DNA of 6,648 nt from Paramuribaculum sp. (GTDB lineage: Bacteria > Bacteroidota > Bacteroidia > Bacteroidales > Muribaculaceae). Position numbers and translations under genes: made by a program. The stretch's first letter is position 1; each line of letters begins with the position of its first letter. Of the stretch, positions 5,034 to 6,648 are shown piece after piece. Under the pieces are notes generated by a model, which saw only the letters and a program-made list of their open reading frames with translations, did no database searches and was not told the DNA's origin. The stretch is from positions 1 to 6,648 of the forward strand of contig JAIDQW010000528.1 in assembly GCA_029062075.1 (NCBI GenBank), written 5' to 3'.

Positions 5034-6648
5034 TTAGTATGTGTAGCCGGGGTTCTGCTTAAGATTCTTATTCATCTTGTCAGAGAGGTCAATATCGGGC
5101 TGAGGAATCGGGAACAGATAGTTATGGGGCTCGTAGCGGATAATCTGTTCAGTGATAACATCAGCTTCACCTACATAAAGATCGCATACCCAACCATCGT
5201 CTCCTTCCAGAGCTTTAGACTCATCCTTATAGAGATGATATTTGAATGTGTAACGGTCAGCATTCAGCACATCGGTAGCGATGTTCCAGCGGCGGGCATC
5301 CCACTGACGGTGGTCACCCTCGAAGCAGAATTCCACACGCCATTCATTGCGGATACGCTGGCGAAGGTCATCCTGAGTCGCGCAGTAGGTGGGTTTGGAA
5401 GCATCGGTATTCTGAAGAGCCGGCATACCTACACGTGCACGCACTTTGTTGACAGCGGCAAATGCTTCGGGATCAAGCGGAGAGAGCTCATTCTTAGCTT
5501 CAGCGTATGTGAGGAGAACCTCAGTGTAACGCATCGGACAAGAAGCTGAGTTGTGATTCCAACCACCTTCGTCAGGAATAACAACAGGATTAAGCCATTT
5601 GCGGGCGTGATAACCGGTAAGGGTTGCATCACCACACGCCTTGGCATTACCGTAAAGGGCTCTCACACCAGCAGAGTTAAGAGGTTTGGTATTTACTTCC
5701 AAGCCATATAATGAATCTCCTGAGAAAATCACATTTGTAAGAAGGCGCGGGTCGCGGTTCTTGTCAGGATGCAGGGGATCATAGATAGCTGATTTTGAAA
5801 TCGGAGCACCTTCGCAATCCTCAAAGCAGTCAACAAGGCTCTGAGTGGGGTTAGCACCACCCCAGCCGATAGTGGGGAACGCCTCAAAACCGATGAATTC
5901 AGAACCGGTTCCAAGAGCAGAATTGTAGTACTGGGTGAGGATACCCTCTTTTGACTGGTCAACATTGAAATCCCAGAACATTTCAGAGTATTTACCGGTA
6001 TAGTCCTTAGCTGTGCCGGCATAGTCACCATCGAAAAGGTCATACTTACCTGAGTCAATGATAGTCTTCGCCTCAGCAGCTGCAACCTGCCAGCCGTCCG
6101 GAGTGGAGAACATACATTCGGGATTTGCATAATATAGAGCCGCACGCATCTTGTAAGCACGAGCAATATATTTGTTTATACGGCCATTGGGAGCTGATTC
6201 GGGCAGCATCTGGATAGCTTTTTCGAAGTCATCCATCACGTTTTTGTAACAGGTTTCCCAGTCGGCACGGGTAAGGTCAGCCTGCTCTGAGAGCTCAAGA
6301 GGCTCGGTAACGTAGGGCACACCACCGAACTGCTTGATGAGGTCAAAGTATATCCAGGCGCGGAAGAAGTGCGCCTGACCGAGAATATTGTTGCGGTCAG
6401 ATTCAGACAGTCCCTCAACCTGGTCAATGTTAGCAAACACGAGGTTAGCATAGCGGATATAAGTGTATTCTGTCTTCCATGAGAAGTCAGAGGCACTCCA
6501 CATACCATGGGCACGGCTACCAACGGCCCACTTGATACCGAATGCAGCATTGTCGGTGTAGAAATCCTCATCACTCTGCCACATTGCGCTCGGCACATAA
6601 TTATAGAGGATAGACACACCCTGCTCAGCATCCTGAGTTGTCTTCCAC
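5034..6648 (-). CDS. SusD/RagB-family outer-membrane glycan-binding lipoprotein, 5' end cut by window edge
   Basis: 537 residues of the C-terminal part are present; the frame stays open through position 6648 (WKTTQDAEQGVSILYNY...), so the true start, signal peptide and lipidation cysteine lie outside. The GTG at 6617 is an internal codon, not a start. SusD proteins sit on the cell surface as the lid of a SusC-type TonB-dependent transporter and capture oligosaccharides or other nutrients. Hallmarks: the TPR-like segment ILGQAHFFRAWIYFDLIKQF followed by GGVPYV (about 6386-6309), YTEVLLTYAEAKNEL (about 5540-5490), IRNEWRVEFCFEGDHRQWDA with RRW (about 5355-5285), and the C-terminal LFPIPQPDIDLSDKMNKNLK ending QNPGYTY. 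A susC partner is expected just upstream, beyond the right edge. The ligand cannot be read from sequence. A terminator follows at once, so no enzyme genes are co-transcribed downstream. Confidence 0.95.
   Translation of the reverse strand, partial: WKTTQDAEQGVSILYNYVPSAMWQSDEDFYTDNAAFGIKWAVGSRAHGMWSASDFSWKTEYTYIRYANLVFANIDQVEGLSESDRNNILGQAHFFRAWIYFDLIKQFGGVPYVTEPLELSEQADLTRADWETCYKNVMDDFEKAIQMLPESAPNGRINKYIARAYKMRAALYYANPECMFSTPDGWQVAAAEAKTIIDSGKYDLFDGDYAGTAKDYTGKYSEMFWDFNVDQSKEGILTQYYNSALGTGSEFIGFEAFPTIGWGGANPTQSLVDCFEDCEGAPISKSAIYDPLHPDKNRDPRLLTNVIFSGDSLYGLEVNTKPLNSAGVRALYGNAKACGDATLTGYHARKWLNPVVIPDEGGWNHNSASCPMRYTEVLLTYAEAKNELSPLDPEAFAAVNKVRARVGMPALQNTDASKPTYCATQDDLRQRIRNEWRVEFCFEGDHRQWDARRWNIATDVLNADRYTFKYHLYKDESKALEGDDGWVCDLYVGEADVITEQIIRYEPHNYLFPIPQPDIDLSDKMNKNLKQNPGYTY

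Noticed and set aside
5124..5549. Plus-strand frame of 141 codons and the minus-strand alternative frames within 5429-6631
   Set aside because: All overlap the clear SusD-family frame and show no signal, motif or independent promoter.
1..6648. tRNA/rRNA genes, CRISPR arrays, insertion sequences, phage or toxin-antitoxin genes
   Set aside because: I looked for cloverleaf segments, spaced direct repeats, transposase-like frames and terminal inverted repeats and saw none.

Overview
The window is Bacteroidetes DNA, most likely a gut Bacteroidales. Evidence: a SusD/RagB-family glycan-binding lipoprotein, two -7 boxes of the TAnnTTTG type used by the Bacteroidetes housekeeping sigma factor, A-rich leaders without clear Shine-Dalgarno sequences, and a long (>412-residue) MetK. 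Genus-level placement (for example Muribaculaceae) would be a guess. Every gene I can support is on the minus strand, so the transcription order is right to left.

Right to left: (1) 5034-6648 is the 3' part of a susD homologue, closed by a strong intrinsic terminator at 4957-4991. (2) A promoter overlapping that terminator's T-tract starts a three-gene cluster: a small AT-rich lipoprotein of unknown function (4409-4912), a polytopic membrane protein with a helical-repeat tail resembling DUF6057 (2953-4389), and a lipoprotein joining a c-type heme motif (CVNCH) to a PD40/TolB-like beta-propeller (1497-2963). The last two are translationally coupled (11-nt overlap, or a 10-nt gap) and probably form a functional unit at the cell envelope. 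(3) 1238-1496 is a regulatory leader: a near-perfect Bacteroidetes promoter, an RNA that I read as a SAM-II riboswitch aptamer, a small hairpin, and an intrinsic terminator whose T-tract ends 25 nt before the next start codon. (4) 1-1237 is metK (S-adenosylmethionine synthetase), running off the left edge with only its extreme C-terminus missing.

The leader and metK make a closed feedback circuit: the enzyme that makes SAM is preceded by an RNA that should sense SAM and stop transcription. SAM-II elements are best known for controlling translation from an aptamer adjacent to the ribosome-binding site. Here the aptamer is more than 110 nt from the ATG and a terminator lies between, so a termination-type SAM-II switch is the most noteworthy reading of the window. 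The heme-c/propeller plus DUF6057-like pair is the second item of interest, because its function is not known to me.
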